This document shows, piece after piece, positions 32,865-42,400 of a stretch of DNA of 63,187 bases. Within the stretch, counting starts at the first letter, position 1, and the number at the start of each line of letters is the position of its first letter. The stretch spans positions 1 to 63,187 of the forward strand of contig NZ_MSKL01000010.1 of the NCBI RefSeq assembly GCF_001937665.1, read 5' to 3'. The stretch comes from Actinomyces oris. Its GTDB lineage: Bacteria; Actinomycetota; Actinomycetes; Actinomycetales; Actinomycetaceae. Position numbers and translations under genes: made by a program. The notes below the pieces were generated by a model. That model searched no databases, was not told where the DNA came from, and saw nothing but the letters and a program-made list of their open reading frames with translations.

Positions 32865-34594
32865 GCTGCGGCCTCCGCTCCGAGCTGGGAGGTGACGATC
32901 TCGCGGTAGACGGAGCAGGTGGCCAGCAGCTCGGTGTGCGTACCGCTGCCCACCAGGTGGCCGCCGTCCAGGACGAGGATCTGGTCGGCCTCGGTGATGG
33001 TGGAGACCCGCTGGGCCACGATCACCTTCGTGATGCCGGCCGTGGCCGGCCCCATGGCCTCACGCAGCCGCGCGTCGGTGGACACGTCCAGGGCGGAGAA
33101 GGAGTCGTCGAAGATGAGGATGTCGGGCCGGCGCACCAGGGCCCGGGCGATGGCCAGGCGCTGACGCTGACCGCCCGAGACATTCGTGCCGCCCTGGGCG
33201 ATGGGCGCCTGAAGGCCCCCGTCCATCTCGGAGACGAAATCCTTGGCCTGGGCGACCTCCAGGGCCTCCCACAGCTCGTCGTCGGTGGCCTCCTCGCGCC
33301 CCAGGCGCAGGTTGGAGGCCACGGTCCCGGCGAACAGGAAGGGCTGCTGGGGCACGAGCCCCATCTGCGACCACAGCGCCTCGGGGTCGGCCTCGCGAAC
33401 GTCGGTGCCGCCGATGAGCACCTGCCCGCTGCTGGCCTCCAGCAACCGGGCCAGCAGCCGCACCACCGTGGACTTGCCCGACGCCGTCGAGCCGACGATC
33501 GCCGTCGTCGTACCGGGCTGGACCGTGAAGCTCACCTCCGCCAGGACGCGGGCGTCGGCGTCGGGGTAGACGAAGGTGACGTCCCGCATCTCGACCTTTC
33601 CGGGAGCCGGGAAGATATCGACGGCGTCGGAGGAGGAGGTGATGGTCGGCGGCGTCGCCAGCACCTCGCTGATGCGCTCGGCGCAGACGGCGGCGCGCGG
33701 GATCATGATCGTCATGAAGCTCGCCATGACGATGCCCATGAGGATCTGCATGAGGTAGGACATGAAGGCGATGAGGGTGCCGACCTCCACGTCGCCGTCG
33801 CCGACCTGGTGGCCGCCGAACCAGATGACGCCGACGATCGTCACGTCCAGCACCAGCATCACCAGCGGGAACAGCAGGACGAAGAGCTGACCCACGCGCT
33901 CGCCGACCCGGGCGATATCGGTGTTGGCACCCTCGAAGCGCTCGGTCTCGGCCTCCTCGCGCACGAAGGCGCGGATGACCCGGATGCCGGTGAGCTGCTC
34001 ACGCATCACCCGGTTGATGGTGTCGAGCTTGTCCTGGTAGGAGCGGAACAGGGGCAGCATCCGGCTCACGATGAGCCCCACCGCCACGAGCAGGATCGGC
34101 ACCGACACCCCGATCAGCCACGACAGGCCCGGGGCGCGCGTGACCGCCATGAAGATGCCGCCCAGCGCCATGAACGGCGCCGTCACCAGCATCGTGGCAC
34201 TCATCATCACCAGCATCTGGACCTGCTGGACGTCATTGGTGTTGCGGGTGATGAGCGAACCCGCCCCGAAGGCGGAGATCTCCCGCTCCGAGAAGCCGCT
34301 GACCCGGTCGAAGACCTCGCCGCGCAGGTCCCGGCCCATGCTCATCGCCGCGCGCGCCGCCAGGTAGGTCGCCAGCACCGTGCACACGCCCTGGGCCAGG
34401 CTGACCCCCAGCATGAACGCGCCCATCCGCCAGATATAACCGGTGTCCCCGGAGGCCACACCCTTGTCGATGATGTCGGCGTTGAGGGTGGGAAGGTACA
34501 GGGAGGCCATCACCTCAGCGAACTGAAGCACCAGGACGCACACCAGCAGCCCCGTATAGGGGCGCAAGTACGTGCGCAGTAATCGAAGGAGCAT
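32861..34594 (-). CDS. ABC multidrug-type exporter, subunit 1
   Basis: A 577-residue half-exporter: six membrane segments over residues 15-310, then an ATPase domain with Walker A GSTASGKST, Q loop LVPQQPFLF and an intact signature NVSGGQRQRLAIARAL. Walker B reads ILIFDDSFSALD, so the usual catalytic Glu is Asp. The switch position also reads VAQRVSTI, lacking the histidine. Both losses identify this as the degenerate-site subunit of a heterodimeric exporter like TM287/288 or LmrCD. It is the first gene of the pair; the downstream subunit starts within its stop codon. A single transporter in the cytoplasmic membrane is expected. Confidence 0.93.
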   Translation of the reverse strand: MLLRLLRTYLRPYTGLLVCVLVLQFAEVMASLYLPTLNADIIDKGVASGDTGYIWRMGAFMLGVSLAQGVCTVLATYLAARAAMSMGRDLRGEVFDRVSGFSEREISAFGAGSLITRNTNDVQQVQMLVMMSATMLVTAPFMALGGIFMAVTRAPGLSWLIGVSVPILLVAVGLIVSRMLPLFRSYQDKLDTINRVMREQLTGIRVIRAFVREEAETERFEGANTDIARVGERVGQLFVLLFPLVMLVLDVTIVGVIWFGGHQVGDGDVEVGTLIAFMSYLMQILMGIVMASFMTIMIPRAAVCAERISEVLATPPTITSSSDAVDIFPAPGKVEMRDVTFVYPDADARVLAEVSFTVQPGTTTAIVGSTASGKSTVVRLLARLLEASSGQVLIGGTDVREADPEALWSQMGLVPQQPFLFAGTVASNLRLGREEATDDELWEALEVAQAKDFVSEMDGGLQAPIAQGGTNVSGGQRQRLAIARALVRRPDILIFDDSFSALDVSTDARLREAMGPATAGITKVIVAQRVSTITEADQILVLDGGHLVGSGTHTELLATCSVYREIVTSQLGAEAAA

Positions 34595-34650
34595 GCCGGG
34601 AACATATCAGCCTCACCTAGCGTGAGGGCCAGTGCCTGGTGCGGCGATCC

Positions 34651-37359
34651 TCAGCCGTCGAAGCCCGCCGCGTCGACGGCGTTCGGCTCGCCGGCGGCCC
34701 CGGTACCGGCCTCGACGCCGGAGGGCTCGGGGGACGCCGTCGGCGCCGCCTCGAGCAGGAGCCGCAGCAGGACGGTGGCCCCGGCCTTGTCCAGGGGCTC
34801 GTTGTTGTTGCCGCACTTGGGCGACTGCACGCACGAGGGGCAGCCGCTCGCGCAGCCGCACCCCTCGATGACGGCCAGCGTCGCCTCCAGCCAGTCGCGC
34901 CCGGCCCGGTAGCCGCGCTCGGCGAAACCCGCCCCGCCGGCGTGCCCGTCATGGACGAAGACCGTGGGCGCCCCCGTCTGTGGGTGCGCTGCGGTTGACA
35001 GTCCGCCGATGTCCCAGCGGTCGCAGGTCGCCAGCAGCGGCAGCATCCCGATGCTCGCGTGCTCGGCCGCGTGCAGGGCCCCGGGCAGGTCGGTGGGCTC
35101 CAGGCCCGCCGCCTCGCAGACCTCCTGCGGAATCGTCCACCACACGGCGGCGGTGGGCAGGACGTGCTCGTCCATCTCAAGGGCGTGCTGGGAGACGACC
35201 TCCCCTCCCGGCAGCGCCATGCGCTGGTAGCCGGTCACCTGACTGGTGACCTCCACCGACCCGAAGGACCAGGTGATCGCCGCCGTACCCGGGGGCTCGT
35301 GCCCGTCGCCGAGGGTCGACGCGACCCGCCTGCCGCCGGCCGGACTAGGACCGGGGCCGGAGCCGGCCGGCTCTTCGGGCTCGTGCGTTGACGGCTCATG
35401 GCAGTCGTCCGGCGTCCTCTCACCCGGCCGGCCCCAGACCTGCTGCTCGCGCTCGGCGATGATGCGCACGCTCGAGTGCGACCGGGCCCGTGTGCGGTAG
35501 CCGACCGCTGCCTTCTGCCGCACGAGGGCGACGTCGTCGGCCAGCTCCTCGACCACGTAGACGCGCCCCTGGTGGACGTAGACCGCGCCCTCGTGGATGG
35601 TGGAGTCGGCGGCCGCGCCGTCGACCGTGCCGATGACGACGCCCGTGTCGGCCTCCACCACCGGCACCTCGGGCGGCCCATCGCCGCGCAGGGAGGTCAG
35701 ATCCTGGGGCCGCCCGGGCAGGTTCACGTTCCAGAACCAGCCCGTGGGTCGACGCCGCAGCGCGCCCCGGCCCTCCAGCTCGCGCAGCAGGGCGTCGTCG
35801 GGCAGGCCGAACAGGGCCAGGTCCGAGGCCCGCAAGGGCGCCTCGGAAGCGGCGGCGCACAGGTGGGGCGCGAGCACGTAGGGGTTGGCCGGGTCGAAGA
35901 CCGTGGCCTCGGGGGCGGCGAAAACCGCCTCGGGATGATGCACCAGGTAGGCGTCCAGCGGATTGTCGGAGGCGATGAGGACGGCGAGGCCGCGGCCACC
36001 GGCACGTCCGGCCCGGCCCGCCTGCTGACCCAGCGAGACGCGCGTGCCTGGCCATCCGGCGATGAGGACCGCGTCCAGCCCGGTGACGTCGATGCCCAGC
36101 TCCAAGGCGTTGGTGGTGGCCAGGGCGCGCAGCCGACCTGAGCGCAGGTCAGCCTCCAGGGCCCGGCGCTCCTCGGGCAGATAGCCGCCGCGGTAGGCCG
36201 ACACCGTGCCGATGAGCTCTGGCAGCGAGAGCCCCAGCGTGTGGCGGGCCCGCTCGGCCACGACCTCTGCCGAGCGACGAGAGCGCACGAACACCAGCGC
36301 CCGGGCACCCACGCTCAGCAGGTCCACGAGCAGCTCGGCGGCCTCGACGACGGCGCTGCGCCGCGCCGAAGGATCCTCACCAGGATCGCCCGAGTCCGGC
36401 TCGGTCGCCCGGGCCGAGTCCTGGGCTGGCTCGTCGTCAGGCGCAGGCAGCACCCAGGGGTCGCGCAGGGCCGGCTGCCACAGGGCCAGGGTGCGCTCCC
36501 CGGCGGGCGCGGCATCCTCGGTGACGGCCACGACGTCGTCTGGTGCGGCGCCGATGAGGCGGGCCGCGGTGAGGGCCGGCTCGGCCGCCGTCGCCGAGGC
36601 GCACAGGACGACCGGCTGCGGGCCGCGTGGGCGCAGTCGCGCCACGAGCCGCAGGAGGCGACGCAGCACGAGGGCGACGTGCGCCCCCAGGACCCCGCGG
36701 TAGGCGTGGCACTCGTCGATGACGATGTAGCGCAGGCCCCGCAGGAGACGGGTCCAGCGCTCGTGGCCCGGCAGCAGCGAGAAGTGGAGGAAGTCGGGGT
36801 TGGTCAGGACGACGTCGGCATGGGCACGCACCCAGTCTCGCTCGGGCAGGGGAGTGTCGCCGTCGCAGGTGCCGGCGCGCACCGTGCGCAGCGAGCCCGT
36901 GGGAGTGCCGGCCTCGCGCTGGACGGCCTCGAGCCCGCCGATGAGCCGATCGAGGGCTGCAGCCTGGTCGGCGGTGAGCGCCTTGGTGGGGGAGAGGTAG
37001 AGGGTGGTGGGGCGTCGGCCGTGGGCGGAGATGCGCGAGTCGGCGCCGGGGGACTGGGCGGCCAGGACGTCGGAGAGCGCCGGCAGCCATGCGGCCAGCG
37101 ACTTGCCCGAGCCGGTGCCGGTGGCTAGGACCGTGTGGTGGCCGGCGTGGGCGGACTGTGCGGCGGTGACCTGGTGCGTCCATGGGCGCTCGACGCCGAT
37201 GCGGCGGTAGGCGGCCACGAGGTCGGGGTCCGCCCACTTGGGCCAGTCGGCGTGGCAGCCTGGGCGGGCCGGGGTGCGTTGGAGGTGGACGAGCCTGCCG
37301 TCGCGTCCGCCGATGGACTCCAGGAGCCCGGTGAGGTCGCGTCTGGTCCCGTCTGCCAT
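34651..37359 (-). CDS. Lhr/YprA-type DEXH helicase with DUF1998 domain
   Basis: A 902-residue superfamily 2 helicase. Walker A TGTGSGKS is at residues 80-87, the DECH box at IVIDECHAYRG near 217, and motif VI at QQAGRAGRAGGRG near 452. The C-terminal DUF1998 region carries a clustered cysteine motif (C-G-C...C-P-S-C...C) near residue 850, which in MrfA/YprA binds zinc. Bacillus MrfA takes part in repair of mitomycin-type DNA damage, so DNA repair is the likely role by family. The chosen ATG gives the normal family length. It is divergent from the SF1 helicase gene at 37504, with 144 bases between the two starts. Confidence 0.9.
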   Translation of the reverse strand: MADGTRRDLTGLLESIGGRDGRLVHLQRTPARPGCHADWPKWADPDLVAAYRRIGVERPWTHQVTAAQSAHAGHHTVLATGTGSGKSLAAWLPALSDVLAAQSPGADSRISAHGRRPTTLYLSPTKALTADQAAALDRLIGGLEAVQREAGTPTGSLRTVRAGTCDGDTPLPERDWVRAHADVVLTNPDFLHFSLLPGHERWTRLLRGLRYIVIDECHAYRGVLGAHVALVLRRLLRLVARLRPRGPQPVVLCASATAAEPALTAARLIGAAPDDVVAVTEDAAPAGERTLALWQPALRDPWVLPAPDDEPAQDSARATEPDSGDPGEDPSARRSAVVEAAELLVDLLSVGARALVFVRSRRSAEVVAERARHTLGLSLPELIGTVSAYRGGYLPEERRALEADLRSGRLRALATTNALELGIDVTGLDAVLIAGWPGTRVSLGQQAGRAGRAGGRGLAVLIASDNPLDAYLVHHPEAVFAAPEATVFDPANPYVLAPHLCAAASEAPLRASDLALFGLPDDALLRELEGRGALRRRPTGWFWNVNLPGRPQDLTSLRGDGPPEVPVVEADTGVVIGTVDGAAADSTIHEGAVYVHQGRVYVVEELADDVALVRQKAAVGYRTRARSHSSVRIIAEREQQVWGRPGERTPDDCHEPSTHEPEEPAGSGPGPSPAGGRRVASTLGDGHEPPGTAAITWSFGSVEVTSQVTGYQRMALPGGEVVSQHALEMDEHVLPTAAVWWTIPQEVCEAAGLEPTDLPGALHAAEHASIGMLPLLATCDRWDIGGLSTAAHPQTGAPTVFVHDGHAGGAGFAERGYRAGRDWLEATLAVIEGCGCASGCPSCVQSPKCGNNNEPLDKAGATVLLRLLLEAAPTASPEPSGVEAGTGAAGEPNAVDAAGFDG

Positions 37360-37503
37360 GGGGCACAGTGTGCACCACCGGTGGCCGTCGGCGTCCGACT
37401 CGCCTCTGCCGGTGTCCGGGCCCGAGCGCGGTGATCCCTCCTCGCCAGAAGTATCCCGTGCAAATCATCTACTCGAACTGCTGCGACCTGGCAGAATCCT
37501 CCC

Positions 37504-40500
37504 ATGGGAATGAATACTTCCTCCGAGACTCGTCAGCGGATCCTGCAGTACTGGTGGATGCTGGAGCTATTCAGCCCACAGAAGGTACCTGAGCTGACTA
37601 AGCCGTCAACGCGTCCGAAGGACCGTCAGGTCATCGACTGGCAGCCTCGGGCGGCTCTGCCTTGGGAAGTGCTGCGCCCGCCGGCTCCGGTGAGTGGCAC
37701 GTCTATGAAATGGCAGCACACCATCTACCTCGGCGTGTACGACCTCGAGGATATTTATCAGGATCTGCATTGTGCTTTCGCAGAGGACCAGGATGCCTAT
37801 GACGAGCGCACGGCCGGAATCAGTGCCTGTGCCGCGGTTATGCTCGACGAGCGTGGAACGCTTATGGTGGACTCTGCGACGCTCTCCTCTGCGCTGTGGG
37901 CTGTAGCCCGGATCCGGAGCACCCGTGAAGTGCCGAGTCCACACTGGGGTGGTGGGTTCTCCCAGGCCGCAGAAGAGTTCACGAAAGCGGTGGATGCCTT
38001 CGAGGGAGATCGTCGTGAGGCGGCTGGTACGGAGAAACCTCCTGCTCAGGAGGCAGACTCATTGCAGGAACTGCTGCGTATCGCTCACAAGGTCTCGGGA
38101 ATTGCCGGAGTGTCCGGACTGGCCAGTGAGCGCATCATCATCTCGTCGGTCGCCGTCTCCAGTCGTCGCACTGATGATGCGATCGCGGACATCGACTTTC
38201 TCAACAGCTTCTTCCTCGATGATCTCGCTGCCGTCACGAGAGAACTGTCAAATGGAAGTTGTCCGCCGGCACTGTCTGAGTACCTGACCGCCGACGCCGA
38301 TCTCCCCTTGGGGCAGCGGGCGGACGTTATCCGGGATAACGCCGTTGCTGACGCCGGAGTCCAGGTTGACAGGTTGCCGAAAGGTCGGTGGCCCTCCAAC
38401 CCTGAGCACGGCCTGGCGCTGCGCCAGCAGTTCGCCGTCAACCGGGCCTTGGATGATCTGTCTGATGCAGGTGGTCTGATGGGGGTCAACGGACCGCCCG
38501 GTACTGGCAAGACAACGATGCTGCGCGACATCCTTGCCGGCAATGTCGTTGAACGTGCGCGGCGCCTCGCCGAATTGGAGAGCCCAGACGACGCCTTCAC
38601 CACGACCACGCACTGCTGGCAGTCCGGTGATGGCTTCCGACGTGAGGTGCGTCAGCTCCAGCCGACGCTGACTGGATTCGAGATGGTCGTCGCTTCAGCG
38701 AACAACACCGCTGTTGAGAACATTAGCGTTGAGATTCCCGCCCTTGGTGCGATCGATGGCAAATGGCGGGGAGACGCCGACTATTTTGCTGACATCGCCT
38801 CCGCGACTCTGGCGGCCTCGGAGGTCGGGGAAAAGAAACGTGAGGATGCCGAGGGAACGGAGCGGAAGGCCTGGGGCCTGGTGGCGGCTCGACTAGGCAA
38901 CAAGCGGAATCGGGGAGCCTTCCGCTCAGCCTTCTGGTTTGACATCACAGGCCGGGACAAAAAACCCATTCCGGGAACTGCTCCGCGCATGCAGACGCGT
39001 CTGAATCAGTGGCGTGACGGAAAGGTGCCATATAAGAGTTGGTCGCAGGCACGAGAAGACTTCCGTCGGGCCGAACGGCATGTCGATGAGCTCCTCGCTC
39101 AGCGGGAGGCGGCTCAGTGGCGAATAGAACGTCTCAAGGCTGCCCTCAGGGAGGAACCGGAGCTCGCTGCGCAGGCTCAGCACCTCACAGTGGCGGCCAC
39201 CGAGGCTGCGGACGAGAGGCGGAAGTACACGAATATCGTTGAGCGTGCGCAGACGGAGTACTCCGAGGCTGGCAGCATCCGGAACCGGCACGCCGAGACC
39301 AGGCCCGGGGTGCTCGAGACGCTCTTCACCTTGGGGCGAGCTGCTCGCGAGTGGAGGGAACGGTTGGAGCCACTCGAGGAGCAGTTGCGGACAGCGGAGC
39401 AGAACTGGCAGCAGGTGCGTCAGTATGCGCAGTCCCTCGACGAGCGAGCGCGGTACATCTCTGGTGAGTTGGCAAGCACTGAGAATCGACGTAAGTGCCT
39501 CTCCCAGGAAGTGGCCGACCTGCGCCGGCAGGTAGCTGAGGACCGTGAGCACTATGGGCGCGGGTACCCGGATGAGAGGCGGGATAGAGAGGACCGCGAG
39601 AAGTATGCCCCATGGCTCGACGCAGAGCTCGATGAGGCTCGGTCCGACCTGTTTCTGGCAGCGTTGAGGCTCCATGAGGACTTTCTGGCCAATACGGCCG
39701 GGGATATGGTGAAGGGGCTGCGTGCAGCTGTTGAGGTGGTTGCCGGTGCATACCCGCGTAACCTGGAGCCCGAAAAAGTACGTGCAGCGTGGCAGACCTT
39801 CTTCCTGGTCGTGCCGATGGTTTCGACGACTTTCGCGTCCTTTGGGCGCATGTTCGCAGGACTTGGTCCCGAGTCTCTCGGATGGCTACTTATTGATGAG
39901 GCCGGGCAGGCCTGCCCGCAGTACGCCGTCGGAGGGATCTGGCGATCCCGGCGGGTCGTCGCCGTTGGTGACCCGTTGCAGTTGCAGCCGGTAGTGACGA
40001 TGCCGCGTAAGGCCCAGTATGACATCGCTGCTGCGTTCGGTGTCTCATCGGTCTGGATCCCGCCGCTCGCCTCGGTCCAGACTCTCGCTGACCGCGTTTC
40101 ACGCCATGGGACCACTCTGTATCACGGAGAGAAGCCCATGTGGGTGGGTGCGCCACTGACGGTGCATCGTCGATGCGACGATCCGATGTTCAGACTGTGT
40201 AATGAGATCGCCTACGGGGGCATGATGGTGAGCGGCGTTCAGCGCCGCCTAGATGATCCCGATCGCCCCGATCTTTTTGACGGGCCTCGTGAGCAGAAGG
40301 TATCACCGAGCCGTTGGATCGATGTCCCAGCAAGAACGCCTGGCACACATCTTCAGGGCAATCAGATCGAGGAGCTGCGCAAACAGATCGATCAGCTCCA
40401 GGCTCAGGGTGTTGCCACGTCGCAAATCATCGCTATCTCGCCATTCCGGGTGGTAGCTAACGCGTTGGGGACCCTCAAGGGGAGATATCCCGGATTGCGC

Positions 40501-40755
40501 GGCGGTACGATTCATACCGCCCAGGGCCGGGAGGCGGATGTGGTCTTCCTTGTTCTGGGCGGCGATCCAGCCGCTCCGGGGGCGAAGGCCTGGGCCTCGT
40601 CGACCGTCAATCTCGTCAATGTCGCCGCGAGCCGAGCGAAGCGTCGTCTCTACGTTATCGGTGACCGCACCGCCTGGGCGCAGTATCCGTATTTCGCGGA
40701 CCTCGCCTCTGCACTCGCCCCGGAGCCTCAGCAGGCCGTGGATACGGTGGGCTGA
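37504..40755 (+). CDS. Upf1-like SF1 helicase with coiled-coil insertion
   Basis: A 1083-residue protein with a superfamily 1 helicase core. Residues 1-300 form a large N-terminal domain (QRILQYWWMLELFSPQK near the start) with no name I can give. Walker A GPPGTGKTT is at about 330-338. A long charged insertion follows, with heptad-like helices at about 510-690. The DEAG box (LLIDEAGQACPQ) is near 798, then VGDPLQLQPV, a TVHRRCDDPMF segment, HTAQGREADVV and the final motif NVAASRAKRRLYVIGD near 1040. Codon use is clearly less GC-rich than in adjoining genes, suggesting acquisition. Related large SF1 helicases occur in phage-defence loci; that role is inference, and no nuclease partner adjoins it. 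Start choice between 37504 and 37510 is uncertain. Confidence 0.85.
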   Translation: MGMNTSSETRQRILQYWWMLELFSPQKVPELTKPSTRPKDRQVIDWQPRAALPWEVLRPPAPVSGTSMKWQHTIYLGVYDLEDIYQDLHCAFAEDQDAYDERTAGISACAAVMLDERGTLMVDSATLSSALWAVARIRSTREVPSPHWGGGFSQAAEEFTKAVDAFEGDRREAAGTEKPPAQEADSLQELLRIAHKVSGIAGVSGLASERIIISSVAVSSRRTDDAIADIDFLNSFFLDDLAAVTRELSNGSCPPALSEYLTADADLPLGQRADVIRDNAVADAGVQVDRLPKGRWPSNPEHGLALRQQFAVNRALDDLSDAGGLMGVNGPPGTGKTTMLRDILAGNVVERARRLAELESPDDAFTTTTHCWQSGDGFRREVRQLQPTLTGFEMVVASANNTAVENISVEIPALGAIDGKWRGDADYFADIASATLAASEVGEKKREDAEGTERKAWGLVAARLGNKRNRGAFRSAFWFDITGRDKKPIPGTAPRMQTRLNQWRDGKVPYKSWSQAREDFRRAERHVDELLAQREAAQWRIERLKAALREEPELAAQAQHLTVAATEAADERRKYTNIVERAQTEYSEAGSIRNRHAETRPGVLETLFTLGRAAREWRERLEPLEEQLRTAEQNWQQVRQYAQSLDERARYISGELASTENRRKCLSQEVADLRRQVAEDREHYGRGYPDERRDREDREKYAPWLDAELDEARSDLFLAALRLHEDFLANTAGDMVKGLRAAVEVVAGAYPRNLEPEKVRAAWQTFFLVVPMVSTTFASFGRMFAGLGPESLGWLLIDEAGQACPQYAVGGIWRSRRVVAVGDPLQLQPVVTMPRKAQYDIAAAFGVSSVWIPPLASVQTLADRVSRHGTTLYHGEKPMWVGAPLTVHRRCDDPMFRLCNEIAYGGMMVSGVQRRLDDPDRPDLFDGPREQKVSPSRWIDVPARTPGTHLQGNQIEELRKQIDQLQAQGVATSQIIAISPFRVVANALGTLKGRYPGLRGGTIHTAQGREADVVFLVLGGDPAAPGAKAWASSTVNLVNVAASRAKRRLYVIGDRTAWAQYPYFADLASALAPEPQQAVDTVG

Positions 40756-40849
40756 ACGAGAGCACCGACAGGACTGGAAGGCGCAAGGTGTCGTTGAAGG
40801 TCCAGTGAGACACCGTTCTCCGATTGCCTGCACCCCGGTTGTCGTAGTC

Positions 40850-40918
40850 CTACCTTATGTCCCCCGTTCGAGGGGTAGAGGGGGGCGAACGCGACACCCA
40901 CCCCACGACCGCGCACGG
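40850..40918. repeat. Dispersed repeat family A, copy 4
   Basis: The most diverged copy: CCGTTCGAGGGGTAGAGGGG, then CACCCACCCCACGACCGCGC. It lies about 95 bases after the SF1 helicase gene, before the two-component cluster. Confidence 0.75.
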
Positions 40919-40936
40919 CTGACGATGATGAACTGC

Positions 40937-40954
40937 CTCCCCCACCTGGGGGAG
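40937..40954. repeat. 18-base palindrome, copy 1
   Basis: CTCCCCCACCTGGGGGAG, an inverted repeat with 8-base arms, 35 bases before the kinase start codon. It recurs at 48757 unchanged and at 42318 with changes. Confidence 0.75.
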
Positions 40955-40988
40955 GCTCCCGCGCAGGCGCTCTCAGTAGGGTCGGCCC

Positions 40989-42272
40989 ATGGCCGACGTC
41001 CCCGTCTCCTCCAGCGCGCACGCCCGCAGGGTGCAGATCCTCGTCTGGAGCGGCTCCGCTTCGATCACCGTGGTGCAGACGCTGCTCGCCCTGATTGCGT
41101 ACCTCAAGCTGGAAGGCGGCTCCACGGTCGTGCCGGGCCTGGCCCGCTGGCAGGTGATGTATGCCGGGCACTTACTCATCTCCTTAGCCTGCCTTCTCCT
41201 CCTCATCCCGGTCCTCAGAGGACCCCGCCCGTCATTGCCGATCCTTATCGTTGTCCTGGGACTCATTCCCTCTTGGCCGCAGGTGGCGGTTTACGTGGCT
41301 GCGACTGTTATCGGCATGCGTAAAGGGGCGAGGACGATACCGGTGGTAGTGGTCGCCACGACCGTAGGTGTGGGCCTGTCTCCGCTCCTCAATCCGAGTC
41401 GCGGAGAGGGTGCGCTGTTATTTGTCACCACATACGCGGTCAGTACTCTCCCGATCTGCATCGTCTGCGTCATGCTGGGCGTCAACCTGCAGGCCCGCGA
41501 GGAGCTGCTGCGCTCAGCCTCCCGCGAGGCCCGCCTCATCCGCACCACGCAAGAGGCGCGCATCGCCCAGAGCCGCGCCGAGGAACGTGCCCGCATCTCC
41601 CGCGAAATGCACGACTCCCTCGCCCACCGCCTCTCCCTGGTCTCCCTCCACGCCGGCGCGCTCCAGACCCGCACCGACCTGGATATGGGCAGCGTCCGCA
41701 GGATCGCGGACAGCATCCACACCCTCGCCGCCGACTCCGGACGCGAGCTGCGCCAGATCCTCGCCGTCCTGCACGACGACGGTTCCGCCGATGGCGCCCG
41801 CGCCACCTGGTCCGATGTCGAGGACGTCCTGTCCTGGGAGCGGGAGGCCGGACAGCAGATCGACCTGCACCTGGCCGAGTCCTGGGCGGATTCCTTCGAG
41901 GCCGCCGGCGCCCGCAGCCGGCACGCGGTCCTGCGCACCATCGAGGAGCTGCTCACCAACGCCCGTCGCCACGGGGCCGGCGGCGTGGTCCACCTCGACT
42001 GCGAGGTCGAGGCCTCCGACGGTCTCAGCGACGACGGCGCGGCCCTCGTGGTGCGGTGCGTCAACGACTGCCCGTCCAAGCCTCGGCCGACGGCGCCCGG
42101 CGGCGGCCTGGGCCTGGAGGGCCTTCGCGAGCGGCTGCGGCTTCTCGGAGGCGAGCTGCACGTCTCGCAGCCGGCCGGCCAGACGGCGACACCGGATCGG
42201 TCCGACCGCACTGAGCAGCCTCGCCGCTTCGTCGTCATGGCCGCCGTCCCCGCCCGAGGTCGTGCTGACTGA
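40989..42272 (+). CDS. Sensor histidine kinase (HisKA_3 type)
   Basis: A 427-residue membrane kinase. Four to five hydrophobic segments occupy residues 15-160. The dimerisation and phosphoacceptor region is ERARISREMHDSLAHRLSLVSLHAGAL, with the phosphorylated His near residue 207. The ATPase part has an N box near TIEELLTNARRHG and a G box in GGGLGLEGLRERLRLLGG. It should phosphorylate the NarL/LuxR-type regulator encoded at 43995. The sensed signal is unknown; the short membrane-embedded sensor suggests an envelope or lipid-phase cue. A membrane hydrolase gene separates it from its regulator. Several Pro/Asp-rich residues near the C terminus are outside the family domain. Confidence 0.92.
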   Translation: MADVPVSSSAHARRVQILVWSGSASITVVQTLLALIAYLKLEGGSTVVPGLARWQVMYAGHLLISLACLLLLIPVLRGPRPSLPILIVVLGLIPSWPQVAVYVAATVIGMRKGARTIPVVVVATTVGVGLSPLLNPSRGEGALLFVTTYAVSTLPICIVCVMLGVNLQAREELLRSASREARLIRTTQEARIAQSRAEERARISREMHDSLAHRLSLVSLHAGALQTRTDLDMGSVRRIADSIHTLAADSGRELRQILAVLHDDGSADGARATWSDVEDVLSWEREAGQQIDLHLAESWADSFEAAGARSRHAVLRTIEELLTNARRHGAGGVVHLDCEVEASDGLSDDGAALVVRCVNDCPSKPRPTAPGGGLGLEGLRERLRLLGGELHVSQPAGQTATPDRSDRTEQPRRFVVMAAVPARGRAD

Positions 42273-42317
42273 CCGTCGTCATCATGCGACCGAGAGGTGG
42301 ACGTGTGCCCGAAAGGC

Positions 42318-42335
42318 ATCCCCCACCTGGCGGAG
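42318..42335. repeat. 18-base palindrome, diverged copy
   Basis: ATCCCCCACCTGGCGGAG, matching the 40937 and 48757 copies at most positions, in the gap between the kinase and hydrolase genes, 65 bases before the hydrolase start. Confidence 0.55.
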
Positions 42336-42400
42336 GCGGCCGCGGCCGGCGCCCGGCTAATGTCCGTGCCGAACCTGCCGGGGGAGTGAGAGGAACACCG

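Noticed and set aside
30573-32909. A 778-codon plus-strand frame
   Set aside because: It is antisense to the ABC exporter subunit, which has all ATPase motifs. The translated sequence is low-complexity.
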